Source of the DNA: an uncultured Oscillospiraceae bacterium
GTDB lineage: Bacteria > Bacillota > Clostridia > Oscillospirales > Oscillospiraceae
NCBI GenBank assembly: GCA_910588455.1
Contig: CAJUPG010000001.1
Span: 1-64,000, forward strand
Length of the DNA: 64,000 nt
Direction of reading: 5' to 3'
Made by a program: the position numbers and the translations under genes. Below the pieces are notes generated by a model. The model was not told where the DNA came from. It searched no databases and saw only the letters and a list, made by a program, of their open reading frames with translations. Positions 25,657 to 35,415 of this stretch are shown here, piece after piece. The stretch's first letter is position 1. Every line of letters starts with the position of its first letter.

Positions 25657-26388
25657 TCAGGATTTGGCGGACAATCCCCCTAAAATTTCACCGATCAGCC
25701 CGTGAATTACCAGTTCCGCCTCCTGATCATAGGGGGTGGAGCTTTTATTGATGAGCGCTAACCGCCGGCCGGGGAAGTAGCGAATGAGCCCCGCGGCGGG
25801 GTATACCGCCAGAGAGGTGCCGCCCACAAGCAGCAGATCCGCATTTTGGATGTCGTTTACCGCCCCCTGAAGCACATGGCTGTCTAAAGACTCCTCATAG
25901 AGTACCACGTCGGGCTTGATGATTCCGCCGCAGGTGCACCGGGGAACCGGGTCTTTGCTGTCCAGAATGTACTGGGCGGAGTAGGGGGCACGGCATTTCA
26001 TACAGTAATTGCGCAGTACGCTGCCGTGGAGCTCCCACACCCGGCGGCTCCCCGCCGCCTGATGCAGTCCGTCGATATTCTGGGTAACCACACTGAGCAG
26101 ACGGCCCTCCTGCTCCCAACGGGCCAGCGTTTGATGGGCGGCGTTGGGCTTTGCGTCCAGGCAGAGCATCTTGGCCCGGTAGAATTTATAAAATTTTTCC
26201 GGAGAGGCGTCAAAATAGGTACGGCTGAGAATCGTCTCCGGGGGATCGTCGTACTGCTGGTGGTACAGGCCATCCACGCTGCGAAAGTCCGGAATGCCGC
26301 TCTCCGTGGAGACCCCGGCCCCGCCGAAAAAGACGATGCTTTGGCTTTCGTCCACCCATTCCTTTAGAATTTTCAATTTTTGGTCCAT
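25657..26388 (-). CDS. NAD-dependent protein deacylase, sirtuin (Sir2/CobB) family
   Basis: 243 residues. NAD-binding motif GAGVSTESGIPDFR is at 23-36, and TQNIDGLH and the catalytic His in ELHGSV follow. A four-Cys zinc module (NYCMKC ... PRCTCGG) and GGTSLAVYPAAGLI complete the fold. It removes acyl groups from lysines using NAD+. Residues that separate deacetylases from desuccinylases (the Y/R pair of CobB/SIRT5) are not evident, so acetyl-lysine is the default guess. It is followed by malQ-ferredoxin genes on the same strand upstream, with a 14-base gap after malQ's stop, so it may be co-transcribed with malQ. Confidence 0.95.
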   Translation of the reverse strand: MDQKLKILKEWVDESQSIVFFGGAGVSTESGIPDFRSVDGLYHQQYDDPPETILSRTYFDASPEKFYKFYRAKMLCLDAKPNAAHQTLARWEQEGRLLSVVTQNIDGLHQAAGSRRVWELHGSVLRNYCMKCRAPYSAQYILDSKDPVPRCTCGGIIKPDVVLYEESLDSHVLQGAVNDIQNADLLLVGGTSLAVYPAAGLIRYFPGRRLALINKSSTPYDQEAELVIHGLIGEILGGLSAKS

Positions 26389-26402
26389 ATGACCCTCCCA
26401 AT

Positions 26403-27836
26403 TTACCGGCGGTATGTACGGGTAATCTCCCGCATTTTACCTGTCACGTAGGGGTTCAGGGCTTCTTCCCGGACCCGCCAGCTCCAGTTGTGATCTCCCA
26501 TGGTGCCGGGGGTGTTCATCCGGGCGTCCGCACCCAGCCCCAGTACGTCCTGCATGGGGGCGATGGCCAGCCGGCTGCCGGCGGACCAGGCTCCGGCAAT
26601 CACACCCCAGCCCAGGCCCTCGTCTTCCCGCAGGCGTAAGTACCGCCGGGCATATTCCCCCTGTTCCCGGTCGGTCTCGTTGAGGAACTGCACAAAGGTG
26701 GGGGTGTCGTGGGTGCCGGTGTAGATCACCGAGTCCCGCTGGCAGTTGTGGGGCAGGTAGGCGCTCTCGCCCACAGGATCAAAGGCGAATACCATCACCT
26801 TCATGCCGGGAATGCCGCAGTTGCGCACAAAATGCAGCGCCTCCATGTCCAGATCGCCCAAATCCTCGGCAATCAGCTCCAGGCCGGGTGCGGCGCGCTG
26901 GATGCGGCAGAGCAGGTCCATGCCGGGTCCGGGCATCCACTTGCCCTCCTTGGCGCTGGCGGCCCCGGCGGGGACAGACCAATAGCTATGGAAGGCCCGG
27001 AAATGGTCGATGCGTACCATGTCGTACAGCCGCTCGCACCAGACCATCCGCTCCTCCCAGAACGCGAATACCTCCCGCTTGTGGCCGTCCCAGTCGTACA
27101 GAGGATTGCCCCACAGCTGGCCCTGATCGGTGAAGGCGTCTGGAGGAACGCCCGCCACATTGGCCAGATGGCCGTCCTTGTCCAGCTGGAACAGGTTGGG
27201 CCGCTTCCACCGCTCCACGCTGTCTGGGGAGAGGTAGATCGGCACGTCGCCCATGATGCGCACCATGCGCTGGTTGGCGTAGGCCCGCAGCTCAAACCAC
27301 TGCCGATAGAAGGTATTTTGCAGAAATTCCTGGAATTCCACTTCCTCCGGGTCCGGCTGGGCGTCCGCGGGCCACTCCCAGTAGGGGACCTGATATTTGA
27401 CCCGGAGAGCGGCGAACTGGGCGTAATCCCCCAGCCAGGGCAGATCCGGGTCCTCCTGGGGACACAGGCTCTGCCGGCTGCGCTGGAACGCCAGTCGAAG
27501 CAGAGGCATCCGGGTTTTGGCCAGGTGCCCGTAGTCCACCCGGTCTGGATTTTCATAGCGCTGGCCGTCCAGTTCGTGGGGGGCGAGAAGGCCCTCCGCG
27601 GCCAGTTCGTCCAGGTCGATGAACAGGGGATTGCCGGCGAAAGCGGAAGGGGACATATAGGGAGAGGAGCCCTCTCCCGGGGGGACCAGGGGAAGAACCT
27701 GCCAGATGTGCTGGCCGGCCTCAACGAGAAAATCGACGAACTGCCGGGCGGGGCGGCCCAGAGAACCGATGCCGTAGGGACCGGGCAGAGAGGAAACGGC
27801 CAGCAGAATCCCGCTGGAGCGGTAATCGTGATTCAT
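26403..27836 (-). CDS. malQ: 4-alpha-glucanotransferase (amylomaltase, GH77)
   Basis: 477 residues. It starts MNHDYRSSGILLAVSSLPGPYGIGSLG, which is a GH77 hallmark. The catalytic nucleophile Asp is in MVRIDHFRAF, the acid/base Glu in LIAEDLG, and the third Asp in YTGTHDTPTFVQFL. It transfers alpha-1,4-glucan segments between maltodextrins in the cytoplasm. No glycogen or maltose genes are adjacent. The start at 27836 is fixed by AGGAGG 8 bases upstream. The frame stays open to 28070, but that stretch overlaps the ferredoxin gene in another frame and is not coding. Confidence 0.96.
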   Translation of the reverse strand: MNHDYRSSGILLAVSSLPGPYGIGSLGRPARQFVDFLVEAGQHIWQVLPLVPPGEGSSPYMSPSAFAGNPLFIDLDELAAEGLLAPHELDGQRYENPDRVDYGHLAKTRMPLLRLAFQRSRQSLCPQEDPDLPWLGDYAQFAALRVKYQVPYWEWPADAQPDPEEVEFQEFLQNTFYRQWFELRAYANQRMVRIMGDVPIYLSPDSVERWKRPNLFQLDKDGHLANVAGVPPDAFTDQGQLWGNPLYDWDGHKREVFAFWEERMVWCERLYDMVRIDHFRAFHSYWSVPAGAASAKEGKWMPGPGMDLLCRIQRAAPGLELIAEDLGDLDMEALHFVRNCGIPGMKVMVFAFDPVGESAYLPHNCQRDSVIYTGTHDTPTFVQFLNETDREQGEYARRYLRLREDEGLGWGVIAGAWSAGSRLAIAPMQDVLGLGADARMNTPGTMGDHNWSWRVREEALNPYVTGKMREITRTYRR

Positions 27837-27876
27837 AGGAAATTCCTCCTGTTGGAAAATTTTCGGGGGGTGTGTC

Positions 27877-27915
27877 AAAAAACAAGCGCCGGCAAACCGC
27901 CGGCGCTTTGTTTGG
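27877..27915 (-). terminator. Rho-independent terminator after ferredoxin gene
   Basis: Minus-strand stem AAGCGCCGGC with its complement around a GGTTT loop, followed by GTTTTTT. It separates the ferredoxin gene from malQ. Confidence 0.88.
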
Positions 27916-27922
27916 ATGTACC

Positions 27923-28093
27923 TCAGCCCTGGGAAATGGCGCCCATGGGGCAAGAATCGGCGCAGGAACCACAGTCCAGGCAAGCGCCGCCGTCGATCTG
28001 GTACTGGGAATCCCCCTGAGAGATCGCGCCCACGGGGCAGGCATCGGCGCAGGAGCCGCAGCTCACGCACGCGTCACTGATAACATAGGCCAT
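27923..28093 (-). CDS. 2[4Fe-4S] clostridial-type ferredoxin
   Basis: 56 residues, the classic small clostridial ferredoxin length. It has two CxxCxxCxxxCP clusters: CVSCGSCADACP near residue 9 and CLDCGSCADSCP near residue 38. These hold two 4Fe-4S clusters for low-potential electron transfer to or from hydrogenases and 2-oxoacid oxidoreductases. The start at MAYVISD (28093) is chosen because GGGAGGTG lies 7 bases upstream. Its own promoter (28125-28152) and terminator make it monocistronic. Confidence 0.95.
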   Translation of the reverse strand: MAYVISDACVSCGSCADACPVGAISQGDSQYQIDGGACLDCGSCADSCPMGAISQG

Positions 28094-28124
28094 TGGAATA
28101 CACCTCCCTTTAAATCTGTCCTCC

Positions 28125-28152
28125 ATTTTACCACAGATTCAAAAAAAATCAA
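28125..28152 (-). promoter_or_regulatory. Promoter of the ferredoxin gene
   Basis: Minus strand TTGATT (28147-28152), 16-base spacer, TAAAAT (28125-28130) with an upstream TG that gives an extended -10 look. Confidence 0.55.
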
Positions 28153-28210
28153 TGCTAAATTTTCGGAAAAACGGGCATAGTGAAAGAAATGTTTTGACGA
28201 GGTGATGCAT

Positions 28211-30637
28211 ATGGCGGACAACCGCTTCACATCTACAGCTCTGGGGGCCATCCGGCTGGCCCAGCAGCACGCCGCCCAACTGGGTCACACCTATGTGGGA
28301 AGCGAGCATCTGCTGCTGGGACTGTCCAACCAGCCCCTGAGTCAGGCCGGACAGGTTCTGCGCCAGACAGGCGTGGAACCCCAGGCCCTCCGGGCGGCGG
28401 TAGCCCAGCGGGTTGGCACCGGGGCGCCCGCCCGGTCTCCCCAGCAGGGGCTTACCCCCCGGTGCTGCCTGATTATCCGGCGGGCCGCTGAGGAGAGCCG
28501 CCGTCTGGGCCACAAGGAGGTCAGCGCAGAGCACCTGCTGCTGGGGCTGCTGAAGGAGCCGAACAGCGCGGCGATGGGGCTGCTGCGGGAGGGGGGAGTG
28601 GACACCGGCACCCTCCAGCGCAGGGTGCTGGCCGCCCTGGGCGGGGAGGAGCTGCCCCAGCGGCCCGCCCGGGCCCGGGAGCCGGAGCGGACAGCGGACA
28701 ACACCCGCCAGCTGGACCAGTGCGCCCGGGATTTGACCCGGATGGCCGGGGAGGGCAAGCTGGACCCGGTGATCGGCCGGCAGGAGGAGCTGGACCGGGT
28801 CATTCAGATCCTCTCCCGCCGGACTAAGAACAACCCCGCCCTGATTGGGGAGCCCGGGGTGGGCAAAACCGCCATTGCGGAGGGATTAGCCCTGGCCATT
28901 GCCGGGGGAAGCGCCCCGGAGCACCTGGCCCGGAAACGGGTGTGCGCCCTGGATTTGTCCGCCATGGTGGCGGGAACCAAATACCGGGGAGAGTTTGAGG
29001 AAAAGCTCAAGCACGTGCTGGAGGAGGTTCGCCGGGCGGGGAATATCATCCTGTTTGTGGACGAGCTGCACACCATTGTGGGGGCGGGCAGCGCGGAGGG
29101 GGCCATCGACGCGGCCAACATCCTGAAGCCCGCCCTGAGCCGGGGAGAAATTCAAATGATTGGAGCCACCACCCTGGACGAGTACCGGAAGTATATCGAA
29201 AAGGACGCGGCCCTGGAGCGCCGGTTTCAGCCGGTGACCGTCCGGGAGCCCACCCAGAAGGAGACGCTGGAGATTTTGCAGGGGCTGCGCAGCCGCTATG
29301 AGGCCCATCATCAACTGGCGATCACCGACGAAGCGCTGGAGACGGCGGTGGAGCTTTCCTGCCGGTATCTGCCCCAGCGGTATCTGCCCGACAAGGCCAT
29401 TGATCTCATAGACGAGGCGGCGGCCCAGGCCCGACTGGGCCGGCAGAGTCTGCCCGAGGAGCTGAAGGCCCTGGAGGGCCGGGTAAACCAGGCCGCCCGG
29501 CAGCTCAACGAGGCCATCCAGCGCCAGGATTTTGAACAGGCAGCCATTTTGCGGGACGTAGAGGGGGACTTCCGGCGGGAGCTGGAGGAGGACCGCCGCC
29601 GGTGGCAGTGCGCCCAGGGCCCGCGTTCAGTGGCTCCGGAGCACATCCGGCAGGTGCTCTCCCAGTGGACCGGAGTTCCCATCCAGGACCCCGACGAGCA
29701 GGACCGGAAGGCCCTGCTGGCCCTGGAGGACAATTTGCGCAAAAGCCTGCTGGGTCAGGACAAGGCCGTGCGGGCGGTGGCCCAAGCCATCCGCCGGGGG
29801 CGGCTGGGCTTGAAGGACCCCAGACGGCCGGTGGGGAGCTTTTTGCTGCTGGGGCCCAGCGGAGTAGGCAAAACCCAGCTGTGCCGCAGTCTGGCCCGGG
29901 CCCTGTTCGGCAGTGAGGATGCCTTGATCCGCTTTGATATGTCGGAGTATATGGAGGCCCACTCGGTCTCGCGGCTCATCGGCTCCCCGCCTGGGTACGT
30001 GGGCCACGAAGAAGGAGGTCAGCTCACCGAGAGAGTCCGCCGCCGGCCCTGGTCTGTGGTGCTGCTGGACGAGCTGGAGAAGGCCCACCGGGACGTGTGG
30101 TCCATTCTGCTCCAGGTGATGGAAGAGGGGGTATTGACCGATTCCCAGGGCCGGAAAACGGACTTTCGGAACACGGTATTGGTAATGACCTCCAATCTAG
30201 GGTCCCAGAACTTCCGGGAGGGCAGCGGCCTGGGCTTTTCTCCGGCCAGTCAGGGAGATAAGAAGGACTTGGAGCGGGCGGTGCTGTCCGAAGCCAAGCG
30301 GAGCTTTTCCCCGGAATTTTTAAACCGCCTGGACCAGATGCTGGTGTTCCACCCTTTGGAACAGGAGACGCTCGCCGAGATCACCCGGCAGCTGCTGGAG
30401 GAGACCCAAAAGCGCCTGTCCGGGCTGGGTGTGTCCATGGAGGTGGAGGACGGAGCGGTGGCTCTGCTGGCCCGGGAGGGCCGCAGCCGGGATTACGGAG
30501 CCCGTCCCCTGCGCCGGGCGGTGGCGGCCTGGGTGGAGGATCCGGCGGCGGACCTGCTGCTGGGAGGGGATCTGACCGCCGGAGGAGCGATCCGTGTATG
30601 CGCCCAAGGGGAGCAGGTTCGGGTAGAGCTGGTATAG
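28211..30637 (+). CDS. clpC: ClpC-type AAA+ unfoldase (Clp protease ATPase subunit)
   Basis: 808 residues: two N-terminal Clp repeats ([33 protein letters not shown] and a second copy ending [10 protein letters not shown]), AAA1 with GEPGVGKTA, and a short middle region with a UVR-like motif ([19 protein letters not shown]). AAA2 carries [14 protein letters not shown] and [14 protein letters not shown]. The loop [10 protein letters not shown] matches the (L/I/V)GF ClpP-docking loop that ClpB lacks, so this unfoldase should feed ClpP. No ctsR-mcsA-mcsB genes precede it, unlike the Bacillus clpC operon, and I see no CtsR or CIRCE site. The start at 28211 is fixed by GAGGTG. A terminator follows at 30671. 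Confidence 0.93.
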   Translation: MADNRFTSTALGAIRLAQQHAAQLGHTYVGSEHLLLGLSNQPLSQAGQVLRQTGVEPQALRAAVAQRVGTGAPARSPQQGLTPRCCLIIRRAAEESRRLGHKEVSAEHLLLGLLKEPNSAAMGLLREGGVDTGTLQRRVLAALGGEELPQRPARAREPERTADNTRQLDQCARDLTRMAGEGKLDPVIGRQEELDRVIQILSRRTKNNPALIGEPGVGKTAIAEGLALAIAGGSAPEHLARKRVCALDLSAMVAGTKYRGEFEEKLKHVLEEVRRAGNIILFVDELHTIVGAGSAEGAIDAANILKPALSRGEIQMIGATTLDEYRKYIEKDAALERRFQPVTVREPTQKETLEILQGLRSRYEAHHQLAITDEALETAVELSCRYLPQRYLPDKAIDLIDEAAAQARLGRQSLPEELKALEGRVNQAARQLNEAIQRQDFEQAAILRDVEGDFRRELEEDRRRWQCAQGPRSVAPEHIRQVLSQWTGVPIQDPDEQDRKALLALEDNLRKSLLGQDKAVRAVAQAIRRGRLGLKDPRRPVGSFLLLGPSGVGKTQLCRSLARALFGSEDALIRFDMSEYMEAHSVSRLIGSPPGYVGHEEGGQLTERVRRRPWSVVLLDELEKAHRDVWSILLQVMEEGVLTDSQGRKTDFRNTVLVMTSNLGSQNFREGSGLGFSPASQGDKKDLERAVLSEAKRSFSPEFLNRLDQMLVFHPLEQETLAEITRQLLEETQKRLSGLGVSMEVEDGAVALLAREGRSRDYGARPLRRAVAAWVEDPAADLLLGGDLTAGGAIRVCAQGEQVRVELV

Positions 30638-30670
30638 CCGGAGCTGGTATGGACCGTCCAGAATTGGAGA

Positions 30671-30704
30671 AACCCGGATGTTTTATGGGCATCCGGGTTT
30701 TTTT
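30671..30704 (+). terminator. Rho-independent terminator after clpC
   Basis: AACCCGGATG and its complement around a TTTTATGGG loop, followed by T7. Confidence 0.92.
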
Positions 30705-30714
30705 CTCAAAACTC

Positions 30715-30743
30715 TTGTAATTTTTCTCTAAATCCGCTACAAT
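30715..30743 (+). promoter_or_regulatory. Promoter of the chemoreceptor gene
   Basis: TTGTAA (30715-30720), 17-base spacer, TACAAT (30738-30743). It is a vegetative-type promoter rather than the sigma-28 type often used for chemoreceptors. A small hairpin (AAATCC/GGATTT, 30752-30768) lies just ahead of the GAGAGGAGAGG ribosome site. Confidence 0.65.
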
Positions 30744-30788
30744 AGAAAGCGAAATCCTTGTGGGATTTATGAGAGGAGAGGCACAAAT

Positions 30789-32468
30789 ATGAAAAAGGCT
30801 ATGAATCAATCAACGCTGACTGCAATTTTAAACGTAGCATCCATCTGTGCCCTGGTGTTTCTGATGATTCTGTTGTTTATGAACAGTGGAGCCAGTAGCC
30901 GCCTGGACAAGTCCAACCAGGAGCGATATGAGTTGACTTATAACGCCAACCGTTTCATGAACGGTTCCGCATATCTGACGAATGAGGTTCGGGCCTTTGC
31001 GGCCACCGGGCTTCAGGAGCACTACGACAACTATTGGAACGAAGTCAACCACCTGAAAAACCGGGATCAGGGCGTAGCCGCCATGCAGGAGATCGGCATC
31101 ACCCCTGAGGAACAAAACATGATTGATCAGATGTCCGCCCTTTCCAACGAGCTGGTGCCCCTGGAGGAGCAGGCCATGCAGCAGGTTCAGTCCGGCCAGC
31201 AGAGCACAGCCATCAACTATGTGTACGGAGAGGAATACAACAGCGCCCTGGCCAAGATTACCAGCCTGAAGGAGCAATTTTTAGCGGATTTGGATGCCCG
31301 GGCCTTTCAGGAGGTTCAGTCCCTGGAGCGGTGGGTCTTTATCGTTCGCACCCTGATGGTGATTTCTCTGCTGGTGGTTATGGGACTGCAGGTATTCAGT
31401 ATGCGGGTAATCCGCCGGCGCATTCTGCGACCGGTTCTTGCGGTGAAGGACCAGATGGGCGAGATTGCCCAGGGCAATCTGTCTGCGGAATTCCAGTGGG
31501 AGGCGGATACCTCTGAACTGGGTATGCTGGTCAACTCCATTCACGAGACCAAACGGGAGCTGAAAACGTACATCAACGACATCGACGACAAACTGGCCCA
31601 GATGGCCCAGGGCAATATGGATTTGGCCATCAATGGAACCTACCGGGGAGAATTTTTGCCCATTCAGAAGGCTATGCGCCAGATTCTGGATTCCTTGAAC
31701 GACGCTCTGTATCATATCCGCCAGACCGCCCAGCAGCTTACCAACGAGTCCCAGCGGATGGCCGCCGGTGCCCAAACTCTTTCCGAAGGCGCGGTGCAGC
31801 AGGCCTCTACGGTGGAGGAACTGTCCGCGGGTATTCAGGATATTTCCGGCCAGGTGAACCGCACTTCGGAGGATGCGGCGGAGGCCCAGAGGTTTGCTGT
31901 ATCCGCCGGTGAACAGCTTCAGGTATGCAGCACCAAGATGGACGCGCTGACCAAGGCCATTGCGGATATTGCCGCCTCCTCTCAGCAGATCAGTGGCATC
32001 ACCAAGGCCATTGAGGACATCTCCTTCCAGACCAATATTCTGGCCCTGAACGCCTCTGTGGAAGCGGCCCGGGCCGGCGCGGCGGGCAAGGGCTTTGCTG
32101 TGGTAGCCGATGAGGTTCAGCGGCTGGCCAGTAAGAGCGCCGAATCCGCCAAGAGCATCACCGAACTGATTGATGCATCGGTACAGCAGGTGCGGTACGG
32201 AACCTCTCTGTCGGAGGAGACCACAGAGGCCCTGTCTGAAGTGGTGTCCAGCGCCCAGCGGTCGGCGGACCTGGTGGGGCAGATCGCCCAGTCCGCTCAG
32301 GCGCAGGCCATGTCCCTGCGGCAGCTGACCGAAGGAATGGAGCTGATTTCTAACGTGGTGCAGACCAATGCCGCCACCGCTGAGGAATCCGCCTCCTCGG
32401 CGGAGGAACTGCGGCAGCAGGCGGAAAAGCTGGAGGATTCCGTCCAGCGGTTCCAGCTGCGGCACTGA
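30789..32468 (+). CDS. Methyl-accepting chemotaxis protein
   Basis: 559 residues. Transmembrane helices at ~12-32 and ~180-202 enclose a helical extracytoplasmic region that looks like a four-helix-bundle or CHASE3-type sensor. A HAMP domain follows ([23 protein letters not shown]). The long coiled coil ends in the signature hairpin [20 protein letters not shown] / [16 protein letters not shown] near 415-450. It signals to CheA/CheW, and no che genes are in this window. The gene is isolated between two terminators, so it is likely a single-gene unit. The ligand is not predictable. Confidence 0.95.
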   Translation: MKKAMNQSTLTAILNVASICALVFLMILLFMNSGASSRLDKSNQERYELTYNANRFMNGSAYLTNEVRAFAATGLQEHYDNYWNEVNHLKNRDQGVAAMQEIGITPEEQNMIDQMSALSNELVPLEEQAMQQVQSGQQSTAINYVYGEEYNSALAKITSLKEQFLADLDARAFQEVQSLERWVFIVRTLMVISLLVVMGLQVFSMRVIRRRILRPVLAVKDQMGEIAQGNLSAEFQWEADTSELGMLVNSIHETKRELKTYINDIDDKLAQMAQGNMDLAINGTYRGEFLPIQKAMRQILDSLNDALYHIRQTAQQLTNESQRMAAGAQTLSEGAVQQASTVEELSAGIQDISGQVNRTSEDAAEAQRFAVSAGEQLQVCSTKMDALTKAIADIAASSQQISGITKAIEDISFQTNILALNASVEAARAGAAGKGFAVVADEVQRLASKSAESAKSITELIDASVQQVRYGTSLSEETTEALSEVVSSAQRSADLVGQIAQSAQAQAMSLRQLTEGMELISNVVQTNAATAEESASSAEELRQQAEKLEDSVQRFQLRH

Positions 32469-32476
32469 TTTAATTC

Positions 32477-32538
32477 AAAAGAGCGTCCGCTTGGGAGAAA
32501 CTTCCTTACAAAGTTCCTCCCAAGCGGACGCTTTTTGT
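32477..32538. terminator. Bidirectional rho-independent terminator
   Basis: A 19-20 bp stem (AGAGCGTCCGCTTGGGAG paired with its near-complement) flanked by A4 and T5. It serves the convergent chemoreceptor and AI-2E-family genes. Confidence 0.9.
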
Positions 32539-32548
32539 TTGTTTGGGG

Positions 32549-33802
32549 TTACGAGAATTTTCCGGTTTTCCCCATATACTGTGCAGTTTCCACAGGCAGC
32601 CCGCGCCGGCGCAGCCCCTGGGCGACCAGCCGGCTGACGATGCTGTAAAGCATCGCGAACACCGGAACACCCAGCACCATCCCCGCAAAGCCGAACAGTC
32701 CGCCAAACAGAAGGATAGAAAACAGCACCCAGAAGCTGGCAAGACCGGTGGAGTCGCCCAGGATCTTGGGGCCCAGGATGTTGCCGTCGAATTGCTGGAG
32801 CACCAGAACAAAGATGGCAAAATATATCCCCTGAAGAGGATTTACCAGCAGAATCAGGAAAAAGCAGGGAATTGCGCCGATAAAGGGACCAAAGAACGGC
32901 ACAATATTTGTTACGCCGATAATGGTTGCCACCAGAGCGGGGTAGGGGAAGTGGAAAATATTGCAGCAAATCAGGCAGATTACGCCGATGATGGCGGAGT
33001 CCACCAATTTTCCATTGATAAACCCACTCATAATGCGGTAGGCGCTGCGAACTTCCTCGACCACCAGGTCCGCGACGGAAGTGGGCAGCAGACTGTAGAC
33101 GATTTTTTTGGATTGGGCGGCAAAGGTGTCCTTCCGGGCCAGCAGGTACACCGACACGATCAGCCCAATCAAGATGTCCTTCAAAACCATCAGTGCTGTT
33201 GCCACGACCACGGATACACTGGTTACAACGTCCGTTACGTTGGGCAGAAGGAATTCCTTTGCCCAATTAAGAACCGTGGACATGGACTCCAGGTTGGGCA
33301 TGATGTCGTTTTGCAGCCAATCCTCCAGAGCTTGAGTGGTAGACTCGTAGTAGGGCAGAAGGAATGCCTGGAGAGCCGGATTGTCCTGCCAGGTTTTAAC
33401 CAACCACTCCTGAACAGTCTCAATGTAGCCGGGAAATGCCTGGACTAAGCCCACTACGCTGATGTACAACTGGGGAAGCACCATGGCCAGCAAAATATAG
33501 ATAATCAGCAGGGCAAAGAAGAGGCTGAGCAGAATTGCCGCTCCATTGAGAAGCGGACGGACCCTTTGGCTGGGGATCAGAGCGATTAAAAACGTCAAAA
33601 TGTGCCGGTGGACTGGCAGCAACAGAAACGCCAGTACCAGTCCATAGAGAATGGGGCGGAGAATGAGCATCAGGCTGGCGGCCAGGGTTCGCACCGCTGC
33701 GAAGTGATACAGGAGAAAAAAGAACAAAATCGACGCAGCAATGACGCAGAAGGCGGTCAATCCCAGGGCAATGTAGTGTTCTGACGGCTTTTTGGAACCC
33801 AT
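32549..33802 (-). CDS. AI-2E/UPF0118 (PerM) family membrane transporter
   Basis: 417 residues, about eight membrane segments. The long hydrophilic stretch after the third segment and the conserved C-terminal core (FINGKLVDSAIIGVICLI, VTNIVPFFGPFIGAIPCFFLILL, FDGNILGPKILGDSTGL) identify the family. Members have been linked to autoinducer-2 export and Na+/H+ antiport, so substrate assignment is uncertain. It starts 12 bases after the purB stop with AAGGAGG upstream, so it is probably co-transcribed with purB. Confidence 0.92.
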   Translation of the reverse strand: MGSKKPSEHYIALGLTAFCVIAASILFFFLLYHFAAVRTLAASLMLILRPILYGLVLAFLLLPVHRHILTFLIALIPSQRVRPLLNGAAILLSLFFALLIIYILLAMVLPQLYISVVGLVQAFPGYIETVQEWLVKTWQDNPALQAFLLPYYESTTQALEDWLQNDIMPNLESMSTVLNWAKEFLLPNVTDVVTSVSVVVATALMVLKDILIGLIVSVYLLARKDTFAAQSKKIVYSLLPTSVADLVVEEVRSAYRIMSGFINGKLVDSAIIGVICLICCNIFHFPYPALVATIIGVTNIVPFFGPFIGAIPCFFLILLVNPLQGIYFAIFVLVLQQFDGNILGPKILGDSTGLASFWVLFSILLFGGLFGFAGMVLGVPVFAMLYSIVSRLVAQGLRRRGLPVETAQYMGKTGKFS

Positions 33803-33814
33803 GTGTTTTCCTCC

Positions 33815-35251
33815 TTACACCTTCAACTGGGTATCCTCTCCCTGTAAATCCCGGGCGAAGCGAGAGAGTACGGGAGCCACGCACTGATCCAAAAATTCCT
33901 CCACCTGCTCCGGACAGCGGCCGGTGTAACGGCTGGGCTCCATGTGAGCGGTGAGTTCTTCCATGCTCAGGCCGAAAGCCGGATCAGCGGCAATCAGTTC
34001 AATCAGGTTATTGTGCAGGCCTAAATCCTTCACGTTCCGGCCTGCTTCCTGGGACAAGACGCGAATCCGCTCATGGAGCTCCTGTCGGTTGCCGCCACGC
34101 TTCACTGCGTCCATCATGATATTTTCGCTGGCCATAAAGGGCAGTTCCTCCAACACGTGCTTTTCGATGACCTTGGGGTGAACCACCAGACCGGAGCATA
34201 CGTTCAGCATGATATTTAAAATCGCGTCCACCGCCAAAAAAGCCTCCGGCACGGACAGCCGCTTGTTTGCGGAGTCGTCCAGGGTCCGCTCAAACCACTG
34301 GGTCGCGGCGGTAACGGCAGGATTTTCTACGTCCGCAATGACATACCGGGCCAGAGAGCAAATCCGCTCACACCGCATGGGGTTTCGCTTGTAGGGCATG
34401 GCGGAGGAGCCGATTTGATTTTTCTCAAAGGGCTCTTCCACCTCCTTCAAGTGGCACAGCAGGCGCAGGTCAGTGGCAAACTTGCTGGCTGACTGGGCGA
34501 TGCCAGCCAGAGTGGATACTATATTGTAGTCCAGCTTGCGGGAGTAGGTCTGTCCGCTTACGGGGACAACAGCTGTAAAGCCCATTTCCTTTGCAATCTT
34601 CTCTTCCAGCAGCTTAACCTTCTCATGATCCCCCTCAAAGAGCTCCAAGAAGGATGCCTGGGTACCGGTAGTCCCCTTGGCGCCTCTCAGCTTCAGGGTG
34701 GACAAACGGTATTCCACTTCCTCCAGGTCCATGAGCAGTTCGTTCATCCACAGGGTGGCCCGCTTACCCACGGTTACCAGTTGAGCGGCCTGGAAGTGTG
34801 TAAAACCAAGGGTAGGCAAGTCTTTATACTTGCGGGCAAATTGCCCCAGACGGTCCAGCACCCGGACCAATTTTGCCCGGACCAGTTCCAGACCCTCCCT
34901 CATGAGAATTACGTCGGTGTTGTCGCCCACGTAGCAGCTGGTGGCCCCCAGGTGGATTATGGGCATGGCCTTGGGGCAGGCGGTCCCGAAGGTGTGGACA
35001 TGGGCCATTACGTCGTGGCGCAGCTTTTTTTCCATCTCGGCGGCTAATGTATAGTCGATGTCCGTTAAATGGGCCTCCATCTCGTCCACCTGCTCCTGGG
35101 TTACAGGCAGGCCCAGTTCCATCTCAGCCCGGGCCAGCGCGACCCAGAGCTTGCGCCAGGTGGTGAATTTTTTGTCGGCGGAGAAGAGATAGAGCATTTC
35201 GTCGCTGGCGTACCGGGAGGACAGCGGACTTTCGTAGGCATTTGTAGGCAT
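33815..35251 (-). CDS. purB: Adenylosuccinate lyase
   Basis: 478 residues. The fumarase/aspartase-superfamily signature GSSAMPYKRNPMR (around 283-295) carries the catalytic Ser loop, and the N-terminus (YESPLSSRYASDEMLYLFS) is typical. It cleaves SAICAR and adenylosuccinate, releasing fumarate, in purine synthesis. No other purine genes are adjacent, so it is expressed apart from the pur operon, from the promoter at 35283-35311. GGGAGC precedes ATG 35251. Confidence 0.96.
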   Translation of the reverse strand: MPTNAYESPLSSRYASDEMLYLFSADKKFTTWRKLWVALARAEMELGLPVTQEQVDEMEAHLTDIDYTLAAEMEKKLRHDVMAHVHTFGTACPKAMPIIHLGATSCYVGDNTDVILMREGLELVRAKLVRVLDRLGQFARKYKDLPTLGFTHFQAAQLVTVGKRATLWMNELLMDLEEVEYRLSTLKLRGAKGTTGTQASFLELFEGDHEKVKLLEEKIAKEMGFTAVVPVSGQTYSRKLDYNIVSTLAGIAQSASKFATDLRLLCHLKEVEEPFEKNQIGSSAMPYKRNPMRCERICSLARYVIADVENPAVTAATQWFERTLDDSANKRLSVPEAFLAVDAILNIMLNVCSGLVVHPKVIEKHVLEELPFMASENIMMDAVKRGGNRQELHERIRVLSQEAGRNVKDLGLHNNLIELIAADPAFGLSMEELTAHMEPSRYTGRCPEQVEEFLDQCVAPVLSRFARDLQGEDTQLKV

Positions 35252-35282
35252 GGTAACAGCTCCCTTATTTGTCTTTGAATGC

Positions 35283-35311
35283 AGTATAGCACAAAAACCG
35301 CCACTTGGTAA
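35283..35311 (-). promoter_or_regulatory. Promoter of purB
   Basis: Minus strand TTACCA (35306-35311), 17-base spacer, TATACT (35283-35288). No purine riboswitch or PurR box is visible in the short leader. Confidence 0.65.
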
Positions 35312-35347
35312 AGATAAAAGCGGTATTTTTCATGGATTCTTAATGTG

Positions 35348-35376
35348 TTGATTTTCTCAGAAGTTTGTTCTATAAT
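35348..35376 (+). promoter_or_regulatory. Promoter of the MBL-fold gene
   Basis: TTGATT (35348-35353), 17-base spacer, perfect TATAAT (35371-35376), about 40 bases before the ATG. Confidence 0.75.
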
Positions 35377-35415
35377 CAGAACCGTGAATTTGTAAATGAA
35401 AAGAGGCTTTGGCAC

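Noticed and set aside
27837..28070. N-terminal extension of malQ
   Set aside because: The frame is open, but the extra residues lie over the ferredoxin gene in another frame and its terminator. A strong ribosome site marks the true start at 27836.
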